From VXNE01 sp965261535 (GTDB lineage Bacteria > Pseudomonadota > Gammaproteobacteria > Pseudomonadales > Azotimanducaceae): DNA of 64,000 nucleotides. Both the position numbers and the translations under genes were made by a program. Location of the stretch: assembly GCA_965261535.1 (NCBI GenBank), contig OZ253469.1, positions 372,001-436,000 of the forward strand. Reading direction: 5' to 3'. The notes beneath the pieces are model-generated. The model was not told the DNA's origin. It searched no databases and saw nothing but the letters and a program-made list of their open reading frames with translations. Position 1 is the stretch's first letter, and each line of letters starts with the position of its first letter. This document shows, piece after piece, positions 54,171 through 62,238 of this stretch.

Positions 54171-54881
54171 TCAGGTCACCAAGTCCCCACACAGGTGATC
54201 CACCCGGTTCAGGTACCGGACCATCAAACGATCCTCGTTGAAGTCCAGACGGCTGATTCCGGTGTTGTGGCAGCTAAAGAAGCAGCCTGGCACGTGCCTC
54301 CCAAACAAAAGATGCTGAATCAGCAGGTTGAGAAAGCCTCCGTGACTGACGATGGCTATGCGCTTCTTCGCCCGCGGTAGCATATCCCGGATGTCGCCAG
54401 CCACCTGCGCCGCTCTGGCGCTGAGTTGCTCTCCCCGTTCGGAGGACCGGTTGCACCAACCGCAGTCGGTTACGCCCTCGGGAATTTTGAATCCTGCGAA
54501 TTGCGCTTCCATCTCCCACCGGGTCAACCCTGGGTGGCCTACCCGCCCGCATCCGTCCTGATGGTCGAGCCACATCCCGCCTCCTTCATGGACCTCCAAC
54601 CAGACTTCGGGAGCCAGGCCCAACGCCGCGCCGACGGGTTGGGCGGTCTGGAGCGCCCGCAGCATTGCGCTGCAATAGAGCCTGCCGATCCCGCAGCCGC
54701 CTTCGCCGGCAAGCCCGTCCCGCACATCCGTCCTGTCCAGCCCGTGTTTCAGATGTGCGGCTATGCTTTTGGCCTGCGCTTGGCCGGTCTGCGTCAGGCA
54801 GGGATCCGCCGTTCGAGGGCTCTCCCCGACAAGCGCATTGTTCGCCGATTCTCCGTGCCGAATCAGATAGAGTTACGGCAT
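54171..54881 (-). pseudogene. Histidine phosphatase family gene with TAA at codon 3
   Basis: Phosphoglycerate-mutase-like phosphatase. The frame from ATG 54881 reads MP, stop (TAA 54873-54875), then LYLIRHGESANNALVGESPR with the catalytic RHG motif, and later LYCSAMLRALQTAQPVGAAL, the Glu-containing VHEGGGMW and the second catalytic His in IAIVSHGGFLNLL. No canonical start lies between the TAA and GTG 54725, which would lose the RHG motif. The only defect is therefore the nonsense codon near the start, unless a non-standard start such as CTG is used. About 236 codons. Confidence 0.8.
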
Positions 54882-54973
54882 TCTTCTCAAACTCCGTGTG
54901 TGCGACCGCTACCGCGAGGCCAGTAGCCGTCCCCCACAGCCTACCGGGAACCAGGACAATAGTTGAGCGCCCT

Positions 54974-57667
54974 ATGACGAGTCCTCGAAACGACTGTTCC
55001 GACATCACCACGCACATCAGGCCAGGAGCCTTCAGCCGGGGTGCGCGAGGGGGCACGCCTCGCCAGAAAACAGCCTTCAGCCGGGGTGCGCGAGGGGATG
55101 CCCCTCGCCAGAAAGGAGCCTTCAGCCGGGGTGCGCGAGGGGATACCCCTCGCAGCAAGGAGCCGAACGCCCCGTCTGTCGGGCACTTCGTCCTGCGGGC
55201 CGCCGCGATCCTGACCCTCACGGCGCCGTGCGCCGCCGCGCAGGGCGAAGCGGTGACGAATGGGACCCGGGACACAATCGAGGAGATCGTGGTCGTCGGC
55301 GATCTCGGTAGCCTGCCGGGGGATGCCGTGAAGACCGTCTTTGGCTTCGACAAATCGCTGCTGGAGACGCCGAGGTCCGTTTCCACGATCAGCGCGGAAA
55401 TGATGGATCGCTTCAACATGCGCGACATCGACGAGTTGATCGCGCTGGCGCCCGGAAGCTTTACGCAGTCCTTTTTCGGCGTCGCCGGGTCCCTGGATAT
55501 CCGGGGCACGCCCGGCGAGACGTACTTCCGGGGCGTCCGCCGGCTCGACAATCCCGGCAACTATCCGACCCCCATCGGCGCGTCCGACCGCGTTGATATC
55601 GTGCGCGGGCCCGCCTCCCCCATCTACGGACCGGCCAAGATCGGCGGCTATCTCAACTTCAACCCCAAATCCGCCAGAATCGAGCAGACGGGACAGTTCA
55701 TCGCCGACAGGACGGGAGCGGTCGGCGTCGATTTCGGGAGTTGGGACAAGCGCATCCTGAGCGCCGAGATCGGCGGAGCCGACCCGTTCGGGGGACGCCA
55801 TTTCGGCTACTACTTCTACGCGGAAGTCGAAGACTCGGACAGCTACTACCGCGACACCGGCACTCGGCAAACCCTGCTGCAAGCATCGTTCGACACCGAC
55901 TTGGGCGACCGCTGGCATCTGGAGTTCGGCGGCATGTACCACGACCACCTGGGCAACCAGGTCGGGGGCTGGAACCGCTTGACGCAAGAACTCGTCGACC
56001 ATGGCATCTACATCACCGGGCACCCTCTTCCGCTGGATGCCGATGGCGACGGCCGCATTTCACACCAGGAGTTCGACGTCGATGACGACGGCTTTACGGA
56101 CCTGAACCCGTTCGCCGCCGGCCTGACGCCCGGCGATGCCAGTGCTCTGGAGCACGCCGGCCCCTTCCCCGGGACCTGCGCCATCGGAGACGCGAATGTG
56201 TTCGGCTGCCGCCCCGACCTTTTGCGGTTGGTGAACCCGGGCACCGCGCAGCTCCAGCCCAACCAGGTCCTGGTCGGCACCGATGACCTCCTCGACAGCC
56301 AAGTCCTCACGCTTTACTTCGACGCGATCATCTTCGCGGAGAACGGTTGGGAGTGGAAAAACCAGTTGTTCTTCGAGTCCGCCGATACGTTGGCGGAGTC
56401 CGCCTACGGATTCTCCCAGTTCCACGACACCTGGGTGCTGGAGGAAAAGCTGGTGGTATCCAACGACTTTCAAAGCGCCGGCGGCGAGACTTCGATACAG
56501 ATCTCTCCATCGGTGCGCTACACGGACTTCCGCCACGCCGACGACTACACCAACGAATATTTCGACCGCCGCGATCTCACCCGGCCCGGCGGACCGCTCG
56601 ACACGCGGCTGCTCGCCACCCAGATCGACGACGACTACACCGAGTACTACGTCGGAGACTACCTCGACCTCGGATTGGCAGTGCTGGCCAACACGGACTG
56701 GAGCAATGGCACGAGCCTCCTTGTCGGCGCGCGCTATGACGTCATCGACATGGAAAGCCGCCAACCCGTCGACAAACTCCTGCTCGCGAGCGCCAACAAC
56801 TTTTGTCTGTCGCCCGCCGACGGCTGCGTGCGATCGCAAGCGGCTGACACGGTGGACGGTTTCTCCTGGACGCTAAGCCTGAGCTACGCAAGTCCCTTGG
56901 GTCTGCGGCCCTACGCCACCGTCTCCGCCCAGTCCACCGTGATCGCCGGACAGGGGTCCGAAATCACCACCGCCAACATTGCCGACGGCACCGCTTTCGA
57001 TGTTTCCGAACTGCGGGAACTCGGATTGAAGGGAAGCCTGCTGAACGATTCCCTGTACTTTGCGCTGGCTGCGTACCAGCAAGAGCGCACCGACTTCTCG
57101 GCGCAGGCCACCGTCACCAATCAGGCCACCGAGACCAAGGGCGCGGAGCTCGAAGTCAGGTGGGTCGTCAACGAAAAACTGGTGCTGACGCTCGGATACT
57201 CGAACATCGAGGTGATCAACCTCAATACGAAAGAGATGGGTTCGCGCTTCAGCTTCATCGGCGCGGACGACATCCCCGGGGTGGTGCCCGAAGCCTTCTA
57301 CGGTGGTGCGCTGGCGGGTTCCGTCATTCGTCCCGGCGCGCGCGGAGCGCGCCGCGCGGGCATGCCGCAAAACATCTGGGCGTTAACCGGCACCTACGAC
57401 TTCGGCAACGGGTTCGCCGTCAGCGCCAGCGCCATCGACGCCCAGGCGGTGCACTCCGGCTTTTCCAACTCGGTCACGCTCCCCGGTTACACGCTCCTCA
57501 ACGTCGGCGCAATATTCGAAACGGAGCACTGGTCGTTCAGCGCGACCGCCAAGAACCTGACTGACGAGCGGTACTTCCGGTCGAACTTCCCCAACCTCTT
57601 CGGCGGCGTGGTCGTCCTGCCGGAGTTGCCGCGCCACTATCAGGCGCGAATTCGCTATAGGTGGTAG
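54974..57667 (+). CDS. TonB-dependent receptor with a repeat-built N-terminal extension
   Basis: Outer-membrane receptor of 897 codons. The ATG at 54974 is followed by about 70 residues before the signal peptide (VLRAAAILTLTAPCAAAQ). Within that lead are three 15-residue repeats of AFSRGARGxxPRxK type, encoded by three 45-bp units of the palindromic repeat. After the signal peptide come the plug (IEEIVVVGDLGSLPGDAVKT, VDIVRGPASPIYGPAKIGGY) and a barrel ending YQARIRYRW. The segment 56036-56071 encodes an EF-hand loop (DADGDGRISHQE), followed by DVDDDGFTDLNP. No alternative start lies between the repeats and the signal peptide. The last 85 bases recur at 61317-61401. Confidence 0.92.
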   Translation: MTSPRNDCSDITTHIRPGAFSRGARGGTPRQKTAFSRGARGDAPRQKGAFSRGARGDTPRSKEPNAPSVGHFVLRAAAILTLTAPCAAAQGEAVTNGTRDTIEEIVVVGDLGSLPGDAVKTVFGFDKSLLETPRSVSTISAEMMDRFNMRDIDELIALAPGSFTQSFFGVAGSLDIRGTPGETYFRGVRRLDNPGNYPTPIGASDRVDIVRGPASPIYGPAKIGGYLNFNPKSARIEQTGQFIADRTGAVGVDFGSWDKRILSAEIGGADPFGGRHFGYYFYAEVEDSDSYYRDTGTRQTLLQASFDTDLGDRWHLEFGGMYHDHLGNQVGGWNRLTQELVDHGIYITGHPLPLDADGDGRISHQEFDVDDDGFTDLNPFAAGLTPGDASALEHAGPFPGTCAIGDANVFGCRPDLLRLVNPGTAQLQPNQVLVGTDDLLDSQVLTLYFDAIIFAENGWEWKNQLFFESADTLAESAYGFSQFHDTWVLEEKLVVSNDFQSAGGETSIQISPSVRYTDFRHADDYTNEYFDRRDLTRPGGPLDTRLLATQIDDDYTEYYVGDYLDLGLAVLANTDWSNGTSLLVGARYDVIDMESRQPVDKLLLASANNFCLSPADGCVRSQAADTVDGFSWTLSLSYASPLGLRPYATVSAQSTVIAGQGSEITTANIADGTAFDVSELRELGLKGSLLNDSLYFALAAYQQERTDFSAQATVTNQATETKGAELEVRWVVNEKLVLTLGYSNIEVINLNTKEMGSRFSFIGADDIPGVVPEAFYGGALAGSVIRPGARGARRAGMPQNIWALTGTYDFGNGFAVSASAIDAQAVHSGFSNSVTLPGYTLLNVGAIFETEHWSFSATAKNLTDERYFRSNFPNLFGGVVVLPELPRHYQARIRYRW
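55030..55164 (-). repeat. Three in-frame 45-bp copies of the hairpin module
   Basis: Three tandem 45-base units with hairpins at 55045-55063 (one arm mismatch), 55090-55108 and 55135-55153, each GCGAGGGG, three loop bases, CCCCTCGC. They are the reverse complement of the hairpin module in elements A and B (TTCTTGCGAGGGG...). The 45-base period keeps the reading frame of the receptor gene open. Confidence 0.9.
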
Positions 57668-57706
57668 GAAGTCTTCGGCGACCGTCAGGCATCCCTATTG
57701 ACGGCC

Positions 57707-57752
57707 AACGCGTTGTCGAGTTCCTCGGCCCGCGGGTACGCCGCGCGGCCAC
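57707..57752 (-). pseudogene. Decayed fragment of a glutathione S-transferase 3' end
   Basis: On the minus strand this reads RAAYPRAEELDNALAVN, matching RGAYLRAQELDGAIPGN at the end of the intact GST gene (61432-62058). It lies immediately downstream of the TonB receptor and convergent to it, the same order as the decayed TonB end and intact GST at 61317-62058. No other GST sequence remains here. The gap to 57910 shows nothing else. Confidence 0.7.
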
Positions 57753-57910
57753 AGCGCATGGCCGCCCTCCGAGCCATTCCGCCTTGAGGTGACCGGACGT
57801 GTCGCGATGCCTTGACTCCCGCGAAGGGCACGCGTATTTCCGCGCGCCCTTCGACCCCGTCTGATCCGTGTCACCCGCCAGCGTCATGGCATGCCTTAAG
57901 GACCGTCCGA

Positions 57911-58920
57911 ATGCCGCAAATCGAAGTACGGGGTCTTGCCAAGACATTCCGCGTGGCCGAGCGGCTGCCGGGACTCGCGGGCGCCTTCCGTGGACTGATC
58001 CACGGCAGGATGCGTGATGTCCACGCCCCGGATGGCATCGACTTCGACATCGAACGAGGCGAGCTGGTGGGATACATCGGTCCCAACGGTGCGGGCAAGT
58101 CAACCACGATCAAGATACTGGCGGGAATCCTTACCCCCACCGCCGGCACCTGCCGCGTGGATAACCTGACGCCGTGGCGCGACCGCAAACGCCATGTTGC
58201 GCGGGTCGGCGTCGTGTTCCGGCAGCGCACCCAATTGTGGTGGGACCTGCCCGTGATCGAGAGCTTCGATCTCTTGCGGGATATCTACCGCATCCCGCCG
58301 GCGGCTTACCGGGACAACCGCGACCGGCTGATCGCGCTCATGGATCTCGAACCGCTTCTCGACGTGCCGGTACGGCAGCTTTCCCTGGGCCAGCGCATGC
58401 GTTCGGACCTGGCGGCCTCACTGTTGCGAGGTCCGAGCCTGTTGTTCCTCGACGAGCCGAGCATCGGTCTCGATGCCGTCTCCAAGCTCGCGATCCGCGA
58501 TTTCGTGCGCGAGTTGAACCGGGACGAGCAGGTCACGGTGCTGCTCACCACCCACGACAATGGATGACATCGAGGCGTTATGCGACCGCGTCATGGTCGT
58601 CGGCAACGGTCGAATCCTCGTCGAGGGGAGTGTGGACAACCTGCGCCGGCGGGTGCGCAACGAGCGCGTGCTGGTCATGGACTACGACTCGGCGGACGAG
58701 GCGGTTGCGCTGGACGCCGAAGGGGAAGGCGTTCGGCTGGTGGAACGCGACGCCTCGCGGGTGGGTATCGCCTTCGATCCGGACCGGGTTCCGGTGGCGA
58801 CGCTGATTGGCGCTCTCCTGGCCCAGGGAACACCGCGGGACCTGTTCGTCGAGCATCCTCCCATCGAGCAGACCGTCGCCGAGTTGTACGCCGAACATGA
58901 CGTGCGCGAACAACGAGCGA
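57911..58920 (+). pseudogene. ABC-2 exporter ATP-binding subunit with one-base insertion
   Basis: ATPase of about 330 codons in ABC-2-type exporters. The first part has Walker A GYIGPNGAGKSTTIKILAGI, the Q-loop RVGVVFRQRTQLWWDLPV, signature QLSLGQRMRSDLAASLL, Walker B SLLFLDEPSIGLDAVS and ends VLLTTHDNG-stop at 58567. Deleting one A near 58559 gives THDMDDIEALCDRVMVVGNG and the normal C-terminal domain to about 58905. So an extra base truncates the protein just after the H-loop. ATG 57911 (MPQIEVRGLAKTFRVAERL) is the start. Two permease genes follow. Confidence 0.87.
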
Positions 58921-59760
58921 GATCTTCGGCCCACTCCGGGCGGTTGTCAGCGCACGTTTCCGAACCCTGCTCCAGTATCGCGCGGCGGCGTTCGCGGGCT
59001 TTGCGACGCAACTCTTCTGGGGCGCGATTCGGCTCATGATCCTGGCGGCTTTCTTTGCCGCCGCCACTGAACCACAGCCCATGAACCTGACGCAGGTCGT
59101 GGCCTGCGTGTGGCTCGGCCAGGCGCTGCTCGGCATGCTGCCCTGGAACATCGATGCCGACTTCCGCGGGCAGGTGCGGGACGGCACCGTCGCCTACGAC
59201 CTGCCGCGGCCGCTGGATCTCTACGCCTACTGGTTTGGACGCACGCCTACTGGTTTGGACGCACATTGGCCTTCCGGATCGCGGTGCCGACGCTCCGGGG
59301 CATACCGATGGTGTTGTTCGCCATGATCCTGTTGCCCGTCGCGGGCTTAAGCGACTGGGCACTGATCCCGCCGCCATCCGCTGCTGCGTTCGCCGGCTTC
59401 GCGGTGGCGGTCGTCCTTGCCGCCCTGCTTGCCACGGCGGTAACTCTGCTTGCCCACATTTCGCTGCTTTGGACGATCTCCGGCGTCGGCATGGACCGAA
59501 TCCTCACCGTGCTGGTCACGATCTTCTCCGGCCTCATCGTGCCGCTGCCGCTGTTTCCCGACTGGCTCCAACCGTTTCTCGACTGGCAACCCTTCCGGGG
59601 GCTCGCCGACGTTCCCTACCGTATCTACAGCGGCAACATCCCGCCGGGGGAGATCGTGCCGGAGCTTGTCTTCATTCTCGTCTGGACGGTCGCACTCGTC
59701 GTGCTGGGACGGCTGATTCTCCGTCGAGGCGTCCGACGCATGGTGATACAGGGCGGATGA
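58897..59760 (+). pseudogene. ABC-2 exporter permease, broken by a frameshift and a 20-bp tandem duplication
   Basis: First of two membrane subunits. From ATG 58897 (MTCANNE) an extra base near 58917 is needed to reach EIFGPLRAVVSARFRTLLQY, and the reading continues with six or so membrane segments (MILAAFFAAATEPQPMNL, AMILLPVAGLSDWALIPPP). At 59225-59264 the 20-base unit GCCTACTGGTTTGGACGCAC is repeated exactly, which shifts the frame in YAYWFGRTLAFRIAVPTL; removing one copy restores it. The stop at 59758-59760 overlaps the next permease start (ATGA). Non-functional as it stands. Confidence 0.87.
59225..59264 (+). repeat. Exact 20-bp tandem duplication causing a frameshift
   Basis: Two identical adjacent copies of GCCTACTGGTTTGGACGCAC (59225-59244, 59245-59264) in the permease pseudogene. 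Twenty bases are not a multiple of three, so the duplication shifts the frame. It looks like a recent slippage event because both copies are identical. Confidence 0.95.
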
Positions 59761-60560
59761 ACGCCGCGGTTCTGCTTTCCCGCTATCTCTCGATCTCGCT
59801 GCGCGGTCAACTGCAGTACCGCACGTCGTTCCTGATGGCGGCGCTCGGGAACTTCCTCAACAGCCTGATCGAACTGGCCGGCATATGGATGCTGTTCGAC
59901 CGGTTCGGGAACCTGTCCGGGTGGAGCTTCGCCGAGATCGCGTTGTTCTACGCCACGGTCAACTGCACCTACGCGGTCGCGGAACTTCTCGCCACCGGCT
60001 TCGACCAGTTCGGCACGCTGTACGTCAAGACCGGCGACTTCGACCGACTGCTGCTGCGCCCGCGCGGCACCGTCCTGCAGCTGGCAGGCCACGAACTCTC
60101 GCTGCGCCGGCTCGGTCGACTGCTACCGGGCCTGGTCGTGATCGTCGCCGCGTGGACGGCCCTGGATCTTCCGCTGGAGGTGGATCGCGTCGGGCTCCTC
60201 ACGCTCGCGGTGGCCGGCGGTGTGGCGTTCTTCTTCGCGTTGCTGGTGTTGCAGGCCACCATGTGCTTCTGGACCACCGAGTCGCTGGAACTCATGAACA
60301 TCCTTACTTACGGTGGTGTCGAGACCGCGTCGTACCCCCTGCCCATCTACCACCGGTTGTTCCAGCGCTTCTTCACCTACGTGGTGCCGCTTGCGTCCGT
60401 GGGCTACTTTCCCTTGGTCGCCGTGTTGGGTGTCGACGATCCGCTGGGAACTTCACGGTTGTTCCAGGTATCGGCACCCTTGGCCGGATTCGCTTTCCTT
60501 GCCGTGGCGATTGGCATTTGGCACTTTGGCGTGCAACGGTATACCTCCACGGGAAGCTAG
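59757..60560 (+). CDS. ABC-2 exporter permease
   Basis: Intact membrane subunit of 267 residues with about six hydrophobic segments (TSFLMAALGNFLNSLIELAG, LGRLLPGLVVIVAAWTALDL, FFALLVLQATMCFWTTESLE). It is of the ABC-2/viologen-exporter-like kind in which two different permeases pair. ATG 59757 overlaps the stop of the first permease (ATGA). Because the ATPase and first permease are broken, this gene is probably no longer part of a working exporter. Substrate unknown. Confidence 0.85.
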   Translation: MNAAVLLSRYLSISLRGQLQYRTSFLMAALGNFLNSLIELAGIWMLFDRFGNLSGWSFAEIALFYATVNCTYAVAELLATGFDQFGTLYVKTGDFDRLLLRPRGTVLQLAGHELSLRRLGRLLPGLVVIVAAWTALDLPLEVDRVGLLTLAVAGGVAFFFALLVLQATMCFWTTESLELMNILTYGGVETASYPLPIYHRLFQRFFTYVVPLASVGYFPLVAVLGVDDPLGTSRLFQVSAPLAGFAFLAVAIGIWHFGVQRYTSTGS

Positions 60561-60622
60561 CGCCATGGAATCCGCTGGACTATCGTCATCGGGGCAATTT
60601 TGAAGGAATAGTGATTCAATGG

Positions 60623-60862
60623 ATGCAAGCTACGATTACCGCAAAGGGTCAGGTGACGATTCCCAAACCGATACGCGACAAGCTTCAACTCAGGCCCGGT
60701 GACAAGATCGACTTCGTTCTGGATTCGGGTGGCGAGGTCCGGGTCGTACCGTTAACGGCGTCCGTGAAGCAACTCAAGGGAATGGTGCCTAAGCCCCGCA
60801 AATCCGTGACGCTCGAACATATGGACGATGCCATTGCCAAGGCGTACGGACGAATGCGGTGA
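60623..60862 (+). CDS. vapB: AbrB/VapB-type antitoxin
   Basis: 79-residue swapped-hairpin transcription factor of the AbrB/MazE/SpoVT family: ATITAKGQVTIPKPIRDKLQ, then LRPGDKIDFVLDSGGEVRVV. It is the antitoxin and autorepressor for the following PIN-domain gene; its stop overlaps the GTG start of the toxin by three bases. ATG 60623 is used. The C-terminal tail (about residues 50-79) should wrap around the toxin. Confidence 0.93.
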   Translation: MQATITAKGQVTIPKPIRDKLQLRPGDKIDFVLDSGGEVRVVPLTASVKQLKGMVPKPRKSVTLEHMDDAIAKAYGRMR

Positions 60863-61257
60863 TCGGCCGCGATATCACTATCCTGATCCGCTACATCGTA
60901 CAGGACGACGCGGCGCAGGCCTCGGCGACCACGCGCTTGATCGAGAACCGGTGCACACAACAAACGACCGGGTTCGTGAGCATCGTGGTATTGGTCCAAC
61001 TGGTGTGGGTCCTTGCCGCAGCGTACGAGTACGAAAAGAGCGTGATCGCGTCGGTGATCGGCCAAATCCTGAGAACGACCGAGTTCACGGTGGAAGACGG
61101 CGAGTCGGTCTGGCTTGCTTTGCGGGAGTTCGAGTCTGACAACGCGGATTTCGCGGATTGCCTGATAGGCTCCCGCAATCACTCGCGCGGATGCGAGACG
61201 ACCTTTACATTCGACCGAAATGCAGCAAAAGGGCGTCACTTCGCGCTCGTTCCCTGA
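60859..61257 (+). CDS. vapC: VapC-type PIN-domain toxin
   Basis: 132-residue PIN-domain ribonuclease predicted to cleave tRNA or rRNA. The N-terminal strand reads IGRDITILIRYIVQDDAAQA, where relatives have DTNVLVRY, so Asp4-5 is retained but the following Asn is not. The other acidic residues are in DFADCLIG and FTFDRNAAKG. GTG 60859 overlaps the antitoxin stop. The module lies with the ABC exporter genes between two copies of the TonB-GST junction. Confidence 0.9.
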   Translation: MIGRDITILIRYIVQDDAAQASATTRLIENRCTQQTTGFVSIVVLVQLVWVLAAAYEYEKSVIASVIGQILRTTEFTVEDGESVWLALREFESDNADFADCLIGSRNHSRGCETTFTFDRNAAKGRHFALVP

Positions 61258-61316
61258 CCGCCCGGTGCCGCCACGCGCCTTCCCTCGTCGTTTCGGGCGA
61301 GGAAACTATGACTATG

Positions 61317-61401
61317 GAACTTTCCCAACCTCTTCGGCGGCGTGGTCGTTCTGCCGGAATTGCCGCGCCACTATCAGGCGCGAATTCGCTCGTAGGTGGC
61401 A
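61317..61401 (+). pseudogene. Decayed copy of the TonB receptor 3' end
   Basis: 85 bases here are highly similar to 57583-57667, spelling NFPNLFGGVVVLPELPRHYQ and ARIRS, against the end of the intact receptor. An extra base at the end removes the RYRW-stop. Directly downstream is the 3' end of the GST gene, matching the order at 57583-57752. Upstream bases 61258-61316 have no match. The remnant is in the same orientation as the receptor. Confidence 0.88.
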
Positions 61402-61431
61402 GCCGGGGTTTCAGCGACGGCCGCTCGACTA

Positions 61432-62058
61432 TCAGGGGTCCCTGTTTCCGGGTATCGCGCCGTCGAGTTCCTGAGCTCGCAGGTACGCCCCGCGACCACT
61501 GAGCCGCGCCCAATAGTCCACGAAGACCGACGTTTTTTGGAGCATCGCGGTCATATTCATGCCCCACTGGACATGCGACCCGACATAGACATCGGCGGCG
61601 GAAAACCGGTCGCCCGCGATGTAGTCGCCGTTGGTCACCGCATGCTCAAGCGCGCCGACAACCGTTTCCGCGCTGCCGTAGCCGACCATTCCCTCCTGTT
61701 GCCTCGTCGGCGCGGCACCCAGCATTCGATCCGTCGTCGCCGCCTCAAACGGACCTGCCGCGAAAAAGAGCCATCGGTAGTAGGCGCCGCGCGCATGGGT
61801 CGGGGGCGCGAGATCGGCCTCGGGAAATGCATCGGCGAGATAGGCGCAAATGGCGGCGGTCTCGGTGACGACGACATCGCCGTGGCGAATCGCCGGGACC
61901 TTGCCCAGGGGATTGACGGCGATGAAGTCGGCCGACTTCATCGCAACGCCAAACTCAACGACCTCCGTGCGATAGGTCGCGCCCACTTCCTCCAGCATCC
62001 AACGCACAATGCGCCCCCGAGACATCGGATTGGTGTAGAAAACGAGTTCCTTCGCCAT
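61432..62058 (-). CDS. Glutathione S-transferase
   Basis: Cytosolic GST of 208 residues. The thioredoxin-like N-domain starts MAKELVFYTNPMSRGRIVRW and has the glutathione-contact segments NPLGKVPAIRHGDVVVTETA and AICAYLADAFPEADLAPP; the helical C-domain follows (AAGPFEAATTDRMLGAAPTR, YIAGDRFSAADVYVGSHVQW). It conjugates glutathione to electrophiles or acts in a related reduction. ATG 62058 is a good start. Its C-terminus lies at the boundary of the duplicated TonB-GST junction. The upstream frame overlaps the divergent crotonase gene and is not coding. Confidence 0.93.
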   Translation of the reverse strand: MAKELVFYTNPMSRGRIVRWMLEEVGATYRTEVVEFGVAMKSADFIAVNPLGKVPAIRHGDVVVTETAAICAYLADAFPEADLAPPTHARGAYYRWLFFAAGPFEAATTDRMLGAAPTRQQEGMVGYGSAETVVGALEHAVTNGDYIAGDRFSAADVYVGSHVQWGMNMTAMLQKTSVFVDYWARLSGRGAYLRAQELDGAIPGNRDP

Positions 62059-62238
62059 GCCTCGTTTCTCCGTGGTTATTGGGAGGTCCGCCGATTTCGT
62101 TGACGACCCGCGGAGTTTGCTGTTGCGGGGCGCGGTGCGCAAGGCGCGTGGGAACCGCTCCCGGAACGGTAACATAGTGGTGGTTCTTCCAGCGTCCCCG
62201 GACGCGCCAATAGACGGGCAAGCATAGGAACGACGCGT

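Noticed and set aside
14861..54875. Reassignment of TAA to a sense codon
   Set aside because: TAA serves as a normal stop for several intact genes (for example at 30502 and 40003), so the two in-frame TAA codons are better read as lesions.
54665..54973. Upstream in-frame extension of the TonB receptor at 54974
   Set aside because: It overlaps the phosphatase gene on the other strand and shows no signal peptide or conserved sequence.
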